Assembly: GCA_029856155.1 (NCBI GenBank)
Contig: JAHQWL010000039.1
Coordinates: forward strand, 1 to 44,618
DNA from: Promethearchaeia archaeon
GTDB taxonomy: Archaea > Asgardarchaeota > Lokiarchaeia > Sigyniarchaeales > SOKP01
Reading direction: 5' to 3'
DNA length: 44,618 nt
The position numbers and the translations under genes are program-made. Of this stretch, positions 8,593 through 17,702 are shown one piece after another. The first letter of the stretch is position 1, and every line of letters begins with the position of its first letter. The notes beneath the pieces are model-generated. The model made no database searches and was not told the DNA's origin. It worked only from the letters and a program-made list of their open reading frames with translations.

Positions 8593-9669
8593 TTAGTATT
8601 TTCCATATTTATTTACTGTATTTATGAAAATCCTTACATTTTTAAGGGGTATCTTTTGAAAGATAACGGTACTTGGCCCCAAAATGACATGCCTATTTTC
8701 TTTTAAGATATTTATTAATTCTTTTACATGAAATTCAATTTGCTTTTGATCTCCAAATGGAAGGATATGACTTACGTCCCCAAATCCAATTATAACAAAT
8801 TCTGGGAAATTATCATTAATATATTGTGGATCTGCCCCTCCTTCCCAACCTTGCAATCCTCTAAAACCAGCATTCTGAAATGAAGGGATTAATTCTGTAG
8901 GATTACCATCAGTATGAATAATAGGAATCAAATTTGCATCAACAATTATTGAGAGAATCTCTTTATAGTGAGGTAAAAAGTCTTGATTCCATCTTTCTTT
9001 TGATATCATGGAGCGGCCTTTATAAGCAACATCATCTAATAATGTGATTACTTTCCCTTTATCTCCAGTTGTGTTAATCAACCCTTCAATATTTATTTTA
9101 GCTAAATTAGCATAAAATTCAATTATTCTCTTATAGAGTTTTGTATTTTTTCTGAAATTTCTACTAAAAAGAGGCATTCCCATACTTCTCCAAACTCTAT
9201 CAAAAATGCCATCGACGATTAATATGGGAAATATGAAAGGGGCCAATTTTTCATAAAAATTAACACATTTTGTAATATAATTACTATTATCAACTAACTT
9301 TAAATTTGCCCATAAATCTTCTAAAATTTCAATTGAGTCTATAAATCCTCCTTCATAATAATCTGACTTTCTTTTTACTGATTGTCCATCTTCTTTAATT
9401 TTAATAAAATTTCCAGATTTATCTTGAACTTTAATTGATCTAATCTTATAACTTAAAGGAAATTGAGCAAAAATTGATTCAAATCCTAAAATGTGAGGGA
9501 TATCAAAATACAAATTGTTAAATAATTTTTCTTGATAATCTTTCATAACTTCATGCTTATATTTGGAAATAAATCCTTCTCTTATATATTGAACATGAGT
9601 GGGAATTTTATCTAAACTCTTACGTTTTGTATCATCAAAAACCGCAAGACAACGCTCACGAGCATTCAT
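8593..9669 (-). CDS. Uroporphyrinogen decarboxylase-like (UroD/MtaA/CmuA superfamily) protein
   Basis: 358 residues, typical of the superfamily. It opens with NARERCLAVFD and P-T-H, as methylcobalamin:CoM methyltransferase-like and UroD-like proteins do (usual form: N-x-R-E-R ... D-R-x-P). Later come IPIIHTDGNPTELIPSFQNAGFRGLQGWEGGADPQYI, with the His-x-Asp-Gly loop and the TIM-barrel core, and a C-terminal VILGPSTVIFQKIPLKNV. The metal ligands used by MtaA (His plus Cys-x-Cys) are not complete: I see the histidine but no Cys-x-Cys pair. True UroD is unlikely because the N-terminal porphyrin-binding arginines are not evident and no haem genes are nearby. A role in methyl or corrinoid chemistry is possible but unproven. 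ATG start; no clear Shine-Dalgarno motif. Confidence 0.75.
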   Translation of the reverse strand: MNARERCLAVFDDTKRKSLDKIPTHVQYIREGFISKYKHEVMKDYQEKLFNNLYFDIPHILGFESIFAQFPLSYKIRSIKVQDKSGNFIKIKEDGQSVKRKSDYYEGGFIDSIEILEDLWANLKLVDNSNYITKCVNFYEKLAPFIFPILIVDGIFDRVWRSMGMPLFSRNFRKNTKLYKRIIEFYANLAKINIEGLINTTGDKGKVITLLDDVAYKGRSMISKERWNQDFLPHYKEILSIIVDANLIPIIHTDGNPTELIPSFQNAGFRGLQGWEGGADPQYINDNFPEFVIIGFGDVSHILPFGDQKQIEFHVKELINILKENRHVILGPSTVIFQKIPLKNVRIFINTVNKYGKY

Positions 9670-9772
9670 AAATATTCTTTTTTTAACACTTTTCTATAAA
9701 TTAATTCTAATTGAAATCAATTAAATTTAATTCTTAATTTTACAATATAATATAAAACTCGAGGTAATAGTG

Positions 9773-10126
9773 ATGGAAGAGGAAGAAGAAAATTTAAGTA
9801 AAGAGGAACAAGAATTATTCTACGAAGTGTTATTTAAAAGGATAATGGATATAATGAAAAAACCAGAAATGGAAAATGATCCCTTTGGTGAAATGATAAA
9901 AAGACTTTCAGTATTATCAGGGATTTTTAGTTTCAGAGCTATGACTTCCTTAATCCCCGAACTAATGGCAGCGGCTGTGAGGTATGGAATGATGATTGAA
10001 CAAGCATACGAAGAAGAACAATTGAATTTAGAAGAAGATATACAAGGATTTGAGGAAGAAGGAGGGAAAACGAAACGTATATCACGAATTCAAGATGATG
10101 TTGATAAGCTAAATATATATTTATAA
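9773..10126 (+). CDS. Small acidic helical protein of unknown function
   Basis: 117 residues from ATG 9773. A GTG at 9770 is also in frame, but the GAGGT at 9761-9765 is better spaced for the ATG. The N-terminus is a glutamate run (EEEEENLSKEEQE). The middle (about 35-85) contains FGEMIKRLSVLSGIFSFRAMTSLIPELMAAAVRYGMMIEQAY and is probably helical and amphipathic. The C-terminus is charged. No membrane span long enough for certain insertion and no known domain recognised. Isolated between the UroD-like gene and the convergent beta-sandwich gene, with a terminator hairpin directly after its stop. Codon use and the ribosome-binding site argue that it is real. Confidence 0.7.
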   Translation: MEEEEENLSKEEQELFYEVLFKRIMDIMKKPEMENDPFGEMIKRLSVLSGIFSFRAMTSLIPELMAAAVRYGMMIEQAYEEEQLNLEEDIQGFEEEGGKTKRISRIQDDVDKLNIYL

Positions 10127-10148
10127 GAATTTCTTATTTGTTTTTTTT
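10120..10148 (+). terminator. Hairpin plus oligo-T terminator
   Basis: A perfect short inverted repeat (ATAAGAA, one-base loop, TTCTTAT) overlaps the stop of the small acidic gene. It is followed by TTG and eight T residues, as expected for archaeal oligo-T termination. Confidence 0.55.
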
Positions 10149-10223
10149 AATAAAATTATTCTATCAAAATAGCTACAAATAAAATAAAAAAAATAAGATG
10201 GTTTTTAGATATTCTTTAAAAAA

Positions 10224-12335
10224 TTAATCGTACTTGCTTTTAAATCCTTTCAATTTTAGCATTACTTCATCATAAAGTGAACCAACAATAATTTTTTCTC
10301 CAAGATCTTTTAGTTCCTTAGCATATGCTAAAATTTGATGAAGAACTGGTCCTGGTGGTAGTACATCTCTCCTTCTTTCTAGCATATTTCCAAAAACTTC
10401 GCATGTTGGAGCTCGATCAATAGCTTTATATAAATCAATAAATAAATCATGTATTTTTCCAGCTTGGGAGTCTGCTACATGAGCTTTTGGAGTTTCTGTT
10501 CCAGCTGGAGGTGTTTCTGAGGAATTTGATGAGTCTCCTGCACCTCTTCCTTCAACAATAATAACAGGTTCTGATCGAGGGTAATCTCCCGTACCAGAGC
10601 AATTATAGTTAATACTCACTGAAGAACCCCCTTTTATCTCAATTACTTTTACATGTAATTCTGAAAGATCTCCCACTTGCACTACTGCATGAGTTGCTCC
10701 AGCTGGAGGCGTAAATTCAGTTAAACTAAAGCCGGTAGGAATAATATCTTTAACAAGAACATTTTCTAATTCTACATCTCCTTTGTTTTGGACTCTAACT
10801 CCAATGCTAAATTCTCCTTCAGCAAGTCCTGGTTTAATACTTTTAAGGGTTTTTAATTTACGTTTAACGTATCTAACTTTCAATTCTGGTTCTTCATCTG
10901 GTTCTCTTATAAAATTTTTGCCTTCTACGGGACTATTGATCTCCATTTTAATAGGAGTCATATATCTCGTTTCAGTAGGAGGTCGTGGATTTCTTGCTAA
11001 AAGAGGGTATGAAATTTCCATCTTTTTCCCCGGTAGAAATTCATTTGTTAGATTGAATAATTCTACGTAAATTTGATGCTTTTTAGAAAAATCTTGATCA
11101 GTAGGATCTATTAGTATTTTTTGGACGAATTCTTCCCTAGAACTTATATCAATATCAGCTAATAAGATTTTTATTTCTTTAACTAAAGGAGGAATAAAAT
11201 CAGGAGGAAGTTCATCTGATAAGAAAAACTTATCAATTGGAGAGGAACCATCATTTACAATGGTGTTTATTATTGTCATGTTAGTATTTGCATATGCATC
11301 TACTTCAGGTGGATTAATAGCTTTATCGATAGTTGCACTTAAAACCTCATAAATAGTTGATTCTTTTATAATTTCACCAATAACTCTTGGGATCACCACA
11401 AATAACGGTGTAAATCCAATTTCAGAACTTAATTCTGGTACATCTTTAGCTTCAACTTGAAAAGCAAAATCCCAAGACTCGTCGGGATTTAAAACTCGAT
11501 CGGGTGTTTGAGAAACTACGGTTTCAACTCCTGTTGTTATTGTTTGTGATACTTTTACATCTTCGAGCTTCACTTGGAATCCAGATTCATTAATAAATTC
11601 AACATTACAACCCCACATACCAGGTTGAGAGCCTTCGTCTCTATCAATTCCGCTCATTGAATCTGTTAACCCTCTAATCTCAGGGTTCATCATTGTTAAT
11701 TTATAATTATTAATCAGATAATTAACAGTCAAAACCCCAAGTTCTTGGCTAGTTAATTCTTTAATGTTTGCTGTAAAGATAATCTCAAGTTCAGCTTTAT
11801 TATTTGCGTCAAGAGCTGTTAATTCCCAAGCAAGTATTCGCTTTCCATCTTCTTCCTTTAAATTGGCATCACCATTACTAGGATTCCTCATTTCAATTTC
11901 TTGAATAAATGCTGGCATGTCCCTTTTAACTTTGATATCTAAGATAGGTAAGTTTAGAGGATTTGTTAATATGAGTTTTATACTAGATTTATTATCTGTT
12001 TTATAAAGAAAGGCATTATTTACTTTATCAGGATCTGATTTATCCGTATCAAATATTTCCTCAACCTTTAAAGAAGAATCTTTAAGTTCTCTAATTTCAT
12101 ATTCTTTCTTAAAATCTTGTGCGGGATTTAATGTTCCTACTGTAAGCTCTTTTGATTGCAATGAAGTATTTACGTTTTCTTTAACGTTACATATTAAATT
12201 CCATAATCTACTTCTTTGTGTTGGATTTTTTATAACCAGTGTTCCATTACCTGAAATTTCTTTGAGATTTTGTGAACCATCAAGAACAATATGTTCGCGG
12301 TCGGTTATGTCTATCACTACTAGGTTTTCTGACAT
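10224..12335 (-). CDS. Large intracellular multi-beta-sandwich (DUF11/Ig-like) protein
   Basis: 703 residues, ATG at 12335. It has no signal peptide and no membrane segment, so it should be cytoplasmic. The sequence is largely strand-rich with repeated beta-sandwich units, seen as LTNPLNLPILDIKVKRDMP (about 118-136), NDGSSPIDKFFLSDELPPDF (about 360-380), and NKGDVELENVLVKDIIPTGFSL (about 525-547). The last is very close to the DUF11 pattern (N-x-G-D ... V-x-D-x-x-P-x-G) usually found in secreted adhesins. A proline/serine linker (about 595-620) is followed by a helical C-terminus of about 85 residues (AGKIHDLFIDLYKAI ... LYDEVMLKLKGF). It stands alone. I do not recognise a named family; a scaffold or binding role is inference. 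Confidence 0.7.
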   Translation of the reverse strand: MSENLVVIDITDREHIVLDGSQNLKEISGNGTLVIKNPTQRSRLWNLICNVKENVNTSLQSKELTVGTLNPAQDFKKEYEIRELKDSSLKVEEIFDTDKSDPDKVNNAFLYKTDNKSSIKLILTNPLNLPILDIKVKRDMPAFIQEIEMRNPSNGDANLKEEDGKRILAWELTALDANNKAELEIIFTANIKELTSQELGVLTVNYLINNYKLTMMNPEIRGLTDSMSGIDRDEGSQPGMWGCNVEFINESGFQVKLEDVKVSQTITTGVETVVSQTPDRVLNPDESWDFAFQVEAKDVPELSSEIGFTPLFVVIPRVIGEIIKESTIYEVLSATIDKAINPPEVDAYANTNMTIINTIVNDGSSPIDKFFLSDELPPDFIPPLVKEIKILLADIDISSREEFVQKILIDPTDQDFSKKHQIYVELFNLTNEFLPGKKMEISYPLLARNPRPPTETRYMTPIKMEINSPVEGKNFIREPDEEPELKVRYVKRKLKTLKSIKPGLAEGEFSIGVRVQNKGDVELENVLVKDIIPTGFSLTEFTPPAGATHAVVQVGDLSELHVKVIEIKGGSSVSINYNCSGTGDYPRSEPVIIVEGRGAGDSSNSSETPPAGTETPKAHVADSQAGKIHDLFIDLYKAIDRAPTCEVFGNMLERRRDVLPPGPVLHQILAYAKELKDLGEKIIVGSLYDEVMLKLKGFKSKYD

Positions 12336-12526
12336 TAGATAATCTTCTCTTGTTTGTATGATTTAAATTTAGAAAAATTTTATTCAAAATTTGTTATCAA
12401 AATTTACTAAATAATAAAATTATGCTAATTTAAAGTTATTTACATAGAAAGATATTTTATATATGAATTTTAAATGATAATAAGTCATTATGAATATAAT
12501 TAATAATTAAATTAATTTTAAATACT

Positions 12527-13333
12527 GTGGTTAACGACAAATTTTGGCAAGTTGTTAAAAAATTTAATACTCTAATGAAATATGCAATTGAGGGGCCGAA
12601 TTGCATATCTATTTGTCATGGCGATTGTTGTTCAATCAAGATCGATGTTCCCAAAATTCTAGCAAAACAATATATAAAACAAGGATATGCAGTTAAAGAT
12701 GATTTTATTAGAGGTGATGTTTTTAGTTTTAAATTAAGATTTGATGATGCAAAGGGAAAATGTTTCCTATATAACAAAGAAATTAATGGATGTAGTGTTC
12801 ATAATTCAGGAATGAAACCTCCACAATGTTGGATTTATCCTACTAATTTTTCTAATCCCACACATAAGGATATCAGTTGTAAAAGGATAAATGGATGGAA
12901 AATAGTAAACACTAAAAAGGCTAAAGAAGCAGAGAAGTTATTACAATATTATATCTTTTTATGCAAACTTGAAGCTAAAAAGGAAGCTAAAGCAATTATT
13001 ACTAGATTAAACAATAATTCATGTGAAAATAATTTAAGAAATTTATTAAAACAAACACCTCCAAGTCGATTAGCAGGTATAAAGGATACCTGGGATTGTA
13101 TTTCGGTTTTGTATGCTCAGGGAATGTCTTTACAACTGAAAAAAGTATGTCAAAAATTTAACAAAAAATGTGAGTATTTAGTAGATAACAATTTCTTAGA
13201 ATGTCCTTCAATATGTGAACAAATATCAAATAAACTGATTGATTTTTTACAACAAATACTAGTTAATTATATAAAAAATAACATTGATTCTGAAGGAGAA
13301 TATCCTTTTATCAAACTCAACAAAAATGAATAA
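12527..13333 (+). CDS. Cysteine-rich YkgJ-like metal-cluster protein
   Basis: 268 residues from GTG 12527, with 15 cysteines. The N-terminal cluster CISICHGDCC, then KCFLY, GCSVH and QCWIYP, resembles the YkgJ/UPF0153 pattern of conserved cysteines proposed to bind zinc or an iron-sulfur cluster. The rest (about 130-268) is helical and also cysteine-bearing (SCENN, DCISV, KKCEYL, ECPSICEQ), which the short YkgJ proteins lack, so this is an extended version. No ribosome-binding site is obvious. A TATA-like stretch (ATTTTATATATG) lies about 65 bases upstream. The enzymatic role is unknown; family members are often annotated only as cluster-binding proteins. Confidence 0.65.
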   Translation: MVNDKFWQVVKKFNTLMKYAIEGPNCISICHGDCCSIKIDVPKILAKQYIKQGYAVKDDFIRGDVFSFKLRFDDAKGKCFLYNKEINGCSVHNSGMKPPQCWIYPTNFSNPTHKDISCKRINGWKIVNTKKAKEAEKLLQYYIFLCKLEAKKEAKAIITRLNNNSCENNLRNLLKQTPPSRLAGIKDTWDCISVLYAQGMSLQLKKVCQKFNKKCEYLVDNNFLECPSICEQISNKLIDFLQQILVNYIKNNIDSEGEYPFIKLNKNE

Positions 13334-13500
13334 AAAATATTTCAATAGATTTAAGGTATTTTTGTCGGTATTCACCTTCCCGCTCTCTTCAAATTTTCCT
13401 ATATATGTTTTCTGCGTAATACATCAGCTTAAATAATATTGAAATAACATATAAATAATACATATGAATCAGTCTCAATAATAAAAGATTGTGTGTTTTC

Positions 13501-13869
13501 ATGTCGTTAGGAGATAAAAATTTAAATGAATTAGCAAAAAATGTTTTTAGTGAGAAGTATGATTTTGTCAAAGGTCCATTAAAATACAAAGGAAAATCTG
13601 GAAAGTCTTGGACTTTTGATGCCCTTGTAAAGAATAATCTTAATACCTTTGGTATATTCATTCGAGACTGGAAAAGAGAAATTTCAATCACACAATTACG
13701 ACAACTTCATAAAGCATGTATTGATACTAATATACAAGGTGGAATTATGATTTGTAATGTTGTGACAGATTTTTCTCGAGAATATAGTTCGCAATTTGGA
13801 ATTCAACTTCTTTCAAGAGGACATCTCATCTCAACATTGCGAAGAAGAAGATTCCAAAACGATTTTTAG
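13501..13869 (+). CDS. Small Mrr/PD-(D/E)XK-like protein, catalytic residues degenerate
   Basis: 122 residues from ATG 13501 (a TTG 12 bases upstream is less likely). The fold resembles the Mrr-type restriction endonuclease-like domain: WTFDALVKNN, then GIFIRDWKREISITQLRQLHKACIDTNIQGGIMICN, then SREYSSQFGIQLLSRGHLIS. In active members the strand before the Trp reads like VVQCKNWK, with an E/Q-x-K pair. Aligned by eye, this protein has Phe and Arg at those positions, while the Asp of WTFDAL is present. It may bind DNA without cutting it. A TATA-like ATATAAATA lies about 45 bases upstream, so it has its own promoter and a short leader. Confidence 0.6.
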   Translation: MSLGDKNLNELAKNVFSEKYDFVKGPLKYKGKSGKSWTFDALVKNNLNTFGIFIRDWKREISITQLRQLHKACIDTNIQGGIMICNVVTDFSREYSSQFGIQLLSRGHLISTLRRRRFQNDF

Positions 13870-14084
13870 GAATTCAAATTATCTCTTATCTTGGTTAATT
13901 AATTGCTTTGTTTAAATATACTTTCTTCATGTAAAATTTGAGATTTTATTGAGGTTTTCAAATTAAAATCTCTAGATTTTTTAGAATTTATAAAAATATA
14001 GTGGTCTATATATTAAAAATTTATAAACCAACAAGATAGAATATTATTATAGTAGTATAAAGAAGAAATTCAATCGATTAAATT

Positions 14085-14378
14085 TTGATACATATATATC
14101 AATTTAAGGAAGAACTAGAAGATTTTGAGGAACTGGAAGTTCAGGAAAATGTTCCATTATTCGAATTATTAGAATCAGATAAAATTTTATTGTTTGTAGA
14201 TATGCATAACCAAAAAGTTTGGATTTGGGAAGGAAAAAACACAAATACTCGTATGAAATTTATTTCAGCGCAAGCAGCTCCACATATAAGAGATAAATAC
14301 GATACAACTTTTACAATTAGTTCCGTAGATGACAAAGATGAAACTGCTGCGTTTAAAATACTAGTTGGTCTTTTATAA
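14085..14378 (+). CDS. Short gelsolin-like domain protein
   Basis: 97 residues from TTG 14085. An in-frame TAA sits two codons upstream, so there is no longer form. An acidic N-terminus (EELEDFEELEVQE) precedes one compact domain: ILLFVDMHNQKVWIWEGKNT, then FISAQAAPHIRDKYD, then TTFTISSVDDKDETAAFKILVGLL. This matches the order in gelsolin repeats: a strand with D-x-x-x-x-x-hydrophobic-W-x-GK, a central helix with A-x-x-A and Y, then a strand and an acidic-loop-F motif. Gelsolins bind and sever actin filaments, and Asgard archaea are known to encode short gelsolins. A single small domain may bind but is not known to sever. The similarity is by eye. TATA-like AATTTATAAA occurs about 55 bases upstream. 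Confidence 0.55.
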   Translation: MIHIYQFKEELEDFEELEVQENVPLFELLESDKILLFVDMHNQKVWIWEGKNTNTRMKFISAQAAPHIRDKYDTTFTISSVDDKDETAAFKILVGLL

Positions 14379-14483
14379 GTTAACTATTTATTTTCAATTA
14401 ATATTTGAATATTTATATTAATCGAAAGTATCAACTTTAAAGATATAATTTAATCTTTTTAATTAAAATATAATTGTATAATT

Positions 14484-15551
14484 ATGGAGTTATTTAAGGA
14501 AATAATTGGTATTAGAAATAGAAAAGAAAGACCGCATAGTAAGATTTCTTCAAAAGGAAGATATAATGAGATGTTAGATAAAGCAAAAAAGATCGCAAAT
14601 GAGCTCGCGAGAGAAGAAGGAGTAATTGGGATAACACTTTGTGGAGGTCTTAGTAGAGGATATGCTGATGAATTATCTGAAATTGATCTGAATGTTTATC
14701 TAGAAAATGAAGTTTATAATGATTGGATTATGGGTATTGGCCCTATTCCTCAGAATGATGCTTTATGGAAGGGTAATTACATAGATATTGAGTTTATTTC
14801 ATTTGAAAATGAAATTAAAGAAAATTGGGATTTAACTAAGAAGTGGGATGCATCCTATAACGTAATGCTATTTGATCCAGAAAAAAAGATCGAAGTGTTA
14901 TTTAAAGATAAAGATGTTTTTACTTCTATAGAAAAATTTCAGTGCCTTTCAGAATATTTTGAAAAATGTGTATATATTGGGAACTTAGTTATATTACAAT
15001 GGATTAATAGAGGAGATCCTCTAGCAGCTAATCAATTGATAAGTAGTGCAATATCGGGCTTAATTGGTTTGACTTTTTTAGCTAACGATGAATATCCTCC
15101 TTATGAAAAATGGGCTTTAAATTATTCCTACTCTCTTAAATGGTTACCTAAAGATTGGGAGAGAAGGATTTCTGAAATCATTCTTACAAAAGAAATTTCA
15201 TTTAAAGAAGTTGAAAGAAGACGTGATTTATTTGTTAAATTGTATAAGGATTGCTGGGAGAAAATTGTCGGTAATGAATTAAGGAATTTAGAATTTATTG
15301 ATATTATAACTTTGCAGGAATTGCAATTTATCGTAGATAATTCGCCTGTTTCTATTGAAAAATTTGCAGAGAGTTTTGATATAAAACACTTATCGTATGA
15401 ACCAATATATAAATTTTCAAATATTATTATACGAGATGGAAAGAAACATATTTCTTTTAATAGAGAAGAATTTATTAAAGAAAAAAAAGCAATGTTCCCC
15501 GATATATTAGAATGGAGTAAACCCTTACTTAATAAGTTAAAATTAAAATAA
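14484..15551 (+). CDS. Nucleotidyltransferase-fold protein (DUF4037-like)
   Basis: 355 residues, ATG 14484. The Pol-beta nucleotidyltransferase core is visible: ITLCGGLSRGYADELSEIDLNVYL (about 50-73) has the GG, the Ser and the two acidic positions of D-x-D (here ELSEID). The third acid is likely in NYIDIEFISFE (about 97-107). The aspartates are slightly displaced from the classic G-S-x-x-x-G-x-x-x-x-x-S-D-x-D pattern. The C-terminal 200 residues are helical, like the substrate-binding half of kanamycin-type or DUF4037 proteins. The target (nucleotide, sugar, drug or RNA) is unknown. The stop is 15 bases before the UvrD-like gene, so the two are probably co-transcribed. Confidence 0.65.
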   Translation: MELFKEIIGIRNRKERPHSKISSKGRYNEMLDKAKKIANELAREEGVIGITLCGGLSRGYADELSEIDLNVYLENEVYNDWIMGIGPIPQNDALWKGNYIDIEFISFENEIKENWDLTKKWDASYNVMLFDPEKKIEVLFKDKDVFTSIEKFQCLSEYFEKCVYIGNLVILQWINRGDPLAANQLISSAISGLIGLTFLANDEYPPYEKWALNYSYSLKWLPKDWERRISEIILTKEISFKEVERRRDLFVKLYKDCWEKIVGNELRNLEFIDIITLQELQFIVDNSPVSIEKFAESFDIKHLSYEPIYKFSNIIIRDGKKHISFNREEFIKEKKAMFPDILEWSKPLLNKLKLK

Positions 15552-15566
15552 GAGAAGCACATAAAA

Positions 15567-17702
15567 TTGAATCAGAAGAAAAATAAGCCCGAAGAGGAAT
15601 ACATATTTGAGTTTTACGACGAGGATTATGCGGAATCTTTAGAAGTAGATGTACCAGAGGTTATAGAAGAATATAATAAAATCAATTTTAAAGAAGATTT
15701 AAATGAGGAACAGCTTAATATCATCAATAATATTAAAGGACCAAATTTAGTTATAGCAGGTGCAGGAAGTGGCAAAACAAGAACAATAACATATTCAGTT
15801 GCAAAACTATTGCTATCAGGAGTAAGACCAAACCAAATCATGCTTGTAACTTTTACTAATAAAGCTGCAAATGAAATGGTCAAACGTGTGGAAACCCTTT
15901 TAGGAAAGCGTCCAAAAGGAATTTGGGGTGGAACTTTTCATTCAATAGCAAATCGGTTTATTCGAAGATATGCAAAAATGTTAGGTTTAAAAGCAAATTA
16001 TATCATAATGGATGAAACTGATGCACGAGCGTTGATGAAACTCTCAATCGAGAAAGCAAATGTGCAAGAAATTGAAGAGCGATTCCCTACTTCTAGGATA
16101 ACAAAAGATATCTTATCATTTTCTATTAATTGCAATAAATCAATTAGAGATGTTATTCTTTGGAAGTATTCTCAATTTGAAAGTGAAAAAGTCATTAAAA
16201 AATTAGAAGAAGTCTTTAAGATTTATCGAGAGAAGAAAGCGCAAGATAATTTAGTTGATTTCGACGATTTATTGATATATTGGAATCAATTATTGGATGA
16301 AAGAGCGGTTGCTCAACTAATTGCGAAGAATATAAAATATGTTCTTGTTGATGAATACCAAGATACTAACTACATACAAGATGAAATTATATATAAAATA
16401 GTAAAACAGAATCCAGATCAAAATATTATTGCAGTAGGAGATGATGCTCAAAGTATATATGCATTTAGAGGAGCAAATTTTCAAAATATCCTCAATTTTG
16501 AAAAAAAGTATAAGAATTGTAAAAGATATACCATCACTTATAATTACCGGAGCATTCCTGAGATATTACATTTAGCTAATAACTCAATACAACATAATGA
16601 AAAACAGTTTAAAAAATCCATGCGCTCCACACGTCTCAAAGGACTTTTGCCATACCAAGTAAATTTAGGAGATGATATAGACCAAGCAAGATTTATTACG
16701 AACCAGATTTTAAAATTACGCTCAGATGGTTATGATTTAGAAGAAATGGCAATATTGGTTAGAGCAAGCTCTCATACTCTAAGAATTGAACTTGAGTTAA
16801 AAGCAAAAAACATACCATATGAAGTTCGAGCAGGAGTGGCTTTTTTTGAAAGAGCCCATATTAAAGATTTACTAGCTCATTTAAGAATAATTGAGAACCC
16901 TAATGACGAAGTATCATGGTCTAGAATATTTTCAATCATTCATGGGATAGGAACTTCTTCTGGTTCAAAAATATTTGAAGCAATATCTAATATAGAACAC
17001 CCAATCGATGCTATGATCAATAAAATGTTCTATGCTGAAAAATTAAAAGGATCTCGTATATCTAAGGAGGGAATAAAAAACCTAATCTCTTATGTAAAAA
17101 AACTGATTGATTTTTCTCCTGATGACAATCCCTCAGAGGTTATTGAAGATTTAGTAAAAGTTTTAGAGGATCACTTAAAGTCAAAATTTGATAATTGGCA
17201 AGATCGTATAGATGATTTAAAACAACTAAGTGTTTATGCACAAAGTTTTCCTACTATCCGAAAATTTTTAGAAAATTTAAGCTTAAATCTATCTAATTTA
17301 GAATCTAAAACAGTTCATGCAGGTGAACAAACAGAGGAAGAGAATCCATTAATAATATCTACGGTTCATAGAGCTAAAGGACTTGAGTGGCGAGTAGTAT
17401 TTATTCCTATGTTATGTGAAGATTCATTTCCCTCAAGCAGAAGTATAGGAGATCAAGAGGCTTTTGAAGAAGAACGTAGAGTATTTTATGTTGCAATAAC
17501 AAGAGCAAAGGATCAATTGTATCTTATTTCTCCTTCGATTAAAAATACATACCGAGGACCTCAAATGGTAAGAGCATCACAGTTTGTGTCTGAATTAAGT
17601 CCTAAGGTCTATAAAAAGTCTTCAGTTCAATTCAAATCTCAGAAGAAAAAAGGGAAGTTTGATAGGAAAGATTTATTCAAATCAGCAATAGATCTTATAT
17701 AG
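15567..17702 (+). CDS. UvrD/Rep/PcrA-type superfamily 1A DNA helicase
   Basis: 711 residues from TTG 15567, preceded by GAGAAG. A 3'-5' DNA helicase of the type used in repair and in clearing proteins from DNA. All SF1A motifs are visible: Q-motif LNEEQLNII (about 43-51), Walker A AGAGSGKT (about 63-70), motif Ia VTFTNKAANEM, motif II VDEYQDT (about 260-266), motif III VGDDAQSIYAFRGA, motif IV YNYRS, motif V STVHRAKGLEWRVVF, and motif VI RRVFYVAITRAKDQLYL (about 637-653). The first 40 residues are an acidic extension. UvrD-type helicases are common in bacteria and patchy in archaea, so ancient transfer is possible. Directly upstream of the herA-nurA-mre11-rad50 block. Confidence 0.95.
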   Translation: MNQKKNKPEEEYIFEFYDEDYAESLEVDVPEVIEEYNKINFKEDLNEEQLNIINNIKGPNLVIAGAGSGKTRTITYSVAKLLLSGVRPNQIMLVTFTNKAANEMVKRVETLLGKRPKGIWGGTFHSIANRFIRRYAKMLGLKANYIIMDETDARALMKLSIEKANVQEIEERFPTSRITKDILSFSINCNKSIRDVILWKYSQFESEKVIKKLEEVFKIYREKKAQDNLVDFDDLLIYWNQLLDERAVAQLIAKNIKYVLVDEYQDTNYIQDEIIYKIVKQNPDQNIIAVGDDAQSIYAFRGANFQNILNFEKKYKNCKRYTITYNYRSIPEILHLANNSIQHNEKQFKKSMRSTRLKGLLPYQVNLGDDIDQARFITNQILKLRSDGYDLEEMAILVRASSHTLRIELELKAKNIPYEVRAGVAFFERAHIKDLLAHLRIIENPNDEVSWSRIFSIIHGIGTSSGSKIFEAISNIEHPIDAMINKMFYAEKLKGSRISKEGIKNLISYVKKLIDFSPDDNPSEVIEDLVKVLEDHLKSKFDNWQDRIDDLKQLSVYAQSFPTIRKFLENLSLNLSNLESKTVHAGEQTEEENPLIISTVHRAKGLEWRVVFIPMLCEDSFPSSRSIGDQEAFEEERRVFYVAITRAKDQLYLISPSIKNTYRGPQMVRASQFVSELSPKVYKKSSVQFKSQKKKGKFDRKDLFKSAIDLI

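Noticed and set aside
10783..11070. Plus-strand frame of 95 codons opposite the beta-sandwich gene
   Set aside because: Shadow of the minus-strand gene, no ribosome-binding site and no domain.
13389..13691. Minus-strand frame of 100 codons over the Mrr-like gene
   Set aside because: Its composition mirrors the opposite gene, it has no ribosome-binding site and no recognisable domain; it is an antisense shadow.
15128..15562. Minus-strand frame of 144 codons opposite the nucleotidyltransferase-like gene
   Set aside because: It covers the helical, strongly coding-like half of the sense gene and shows no independent motifs.
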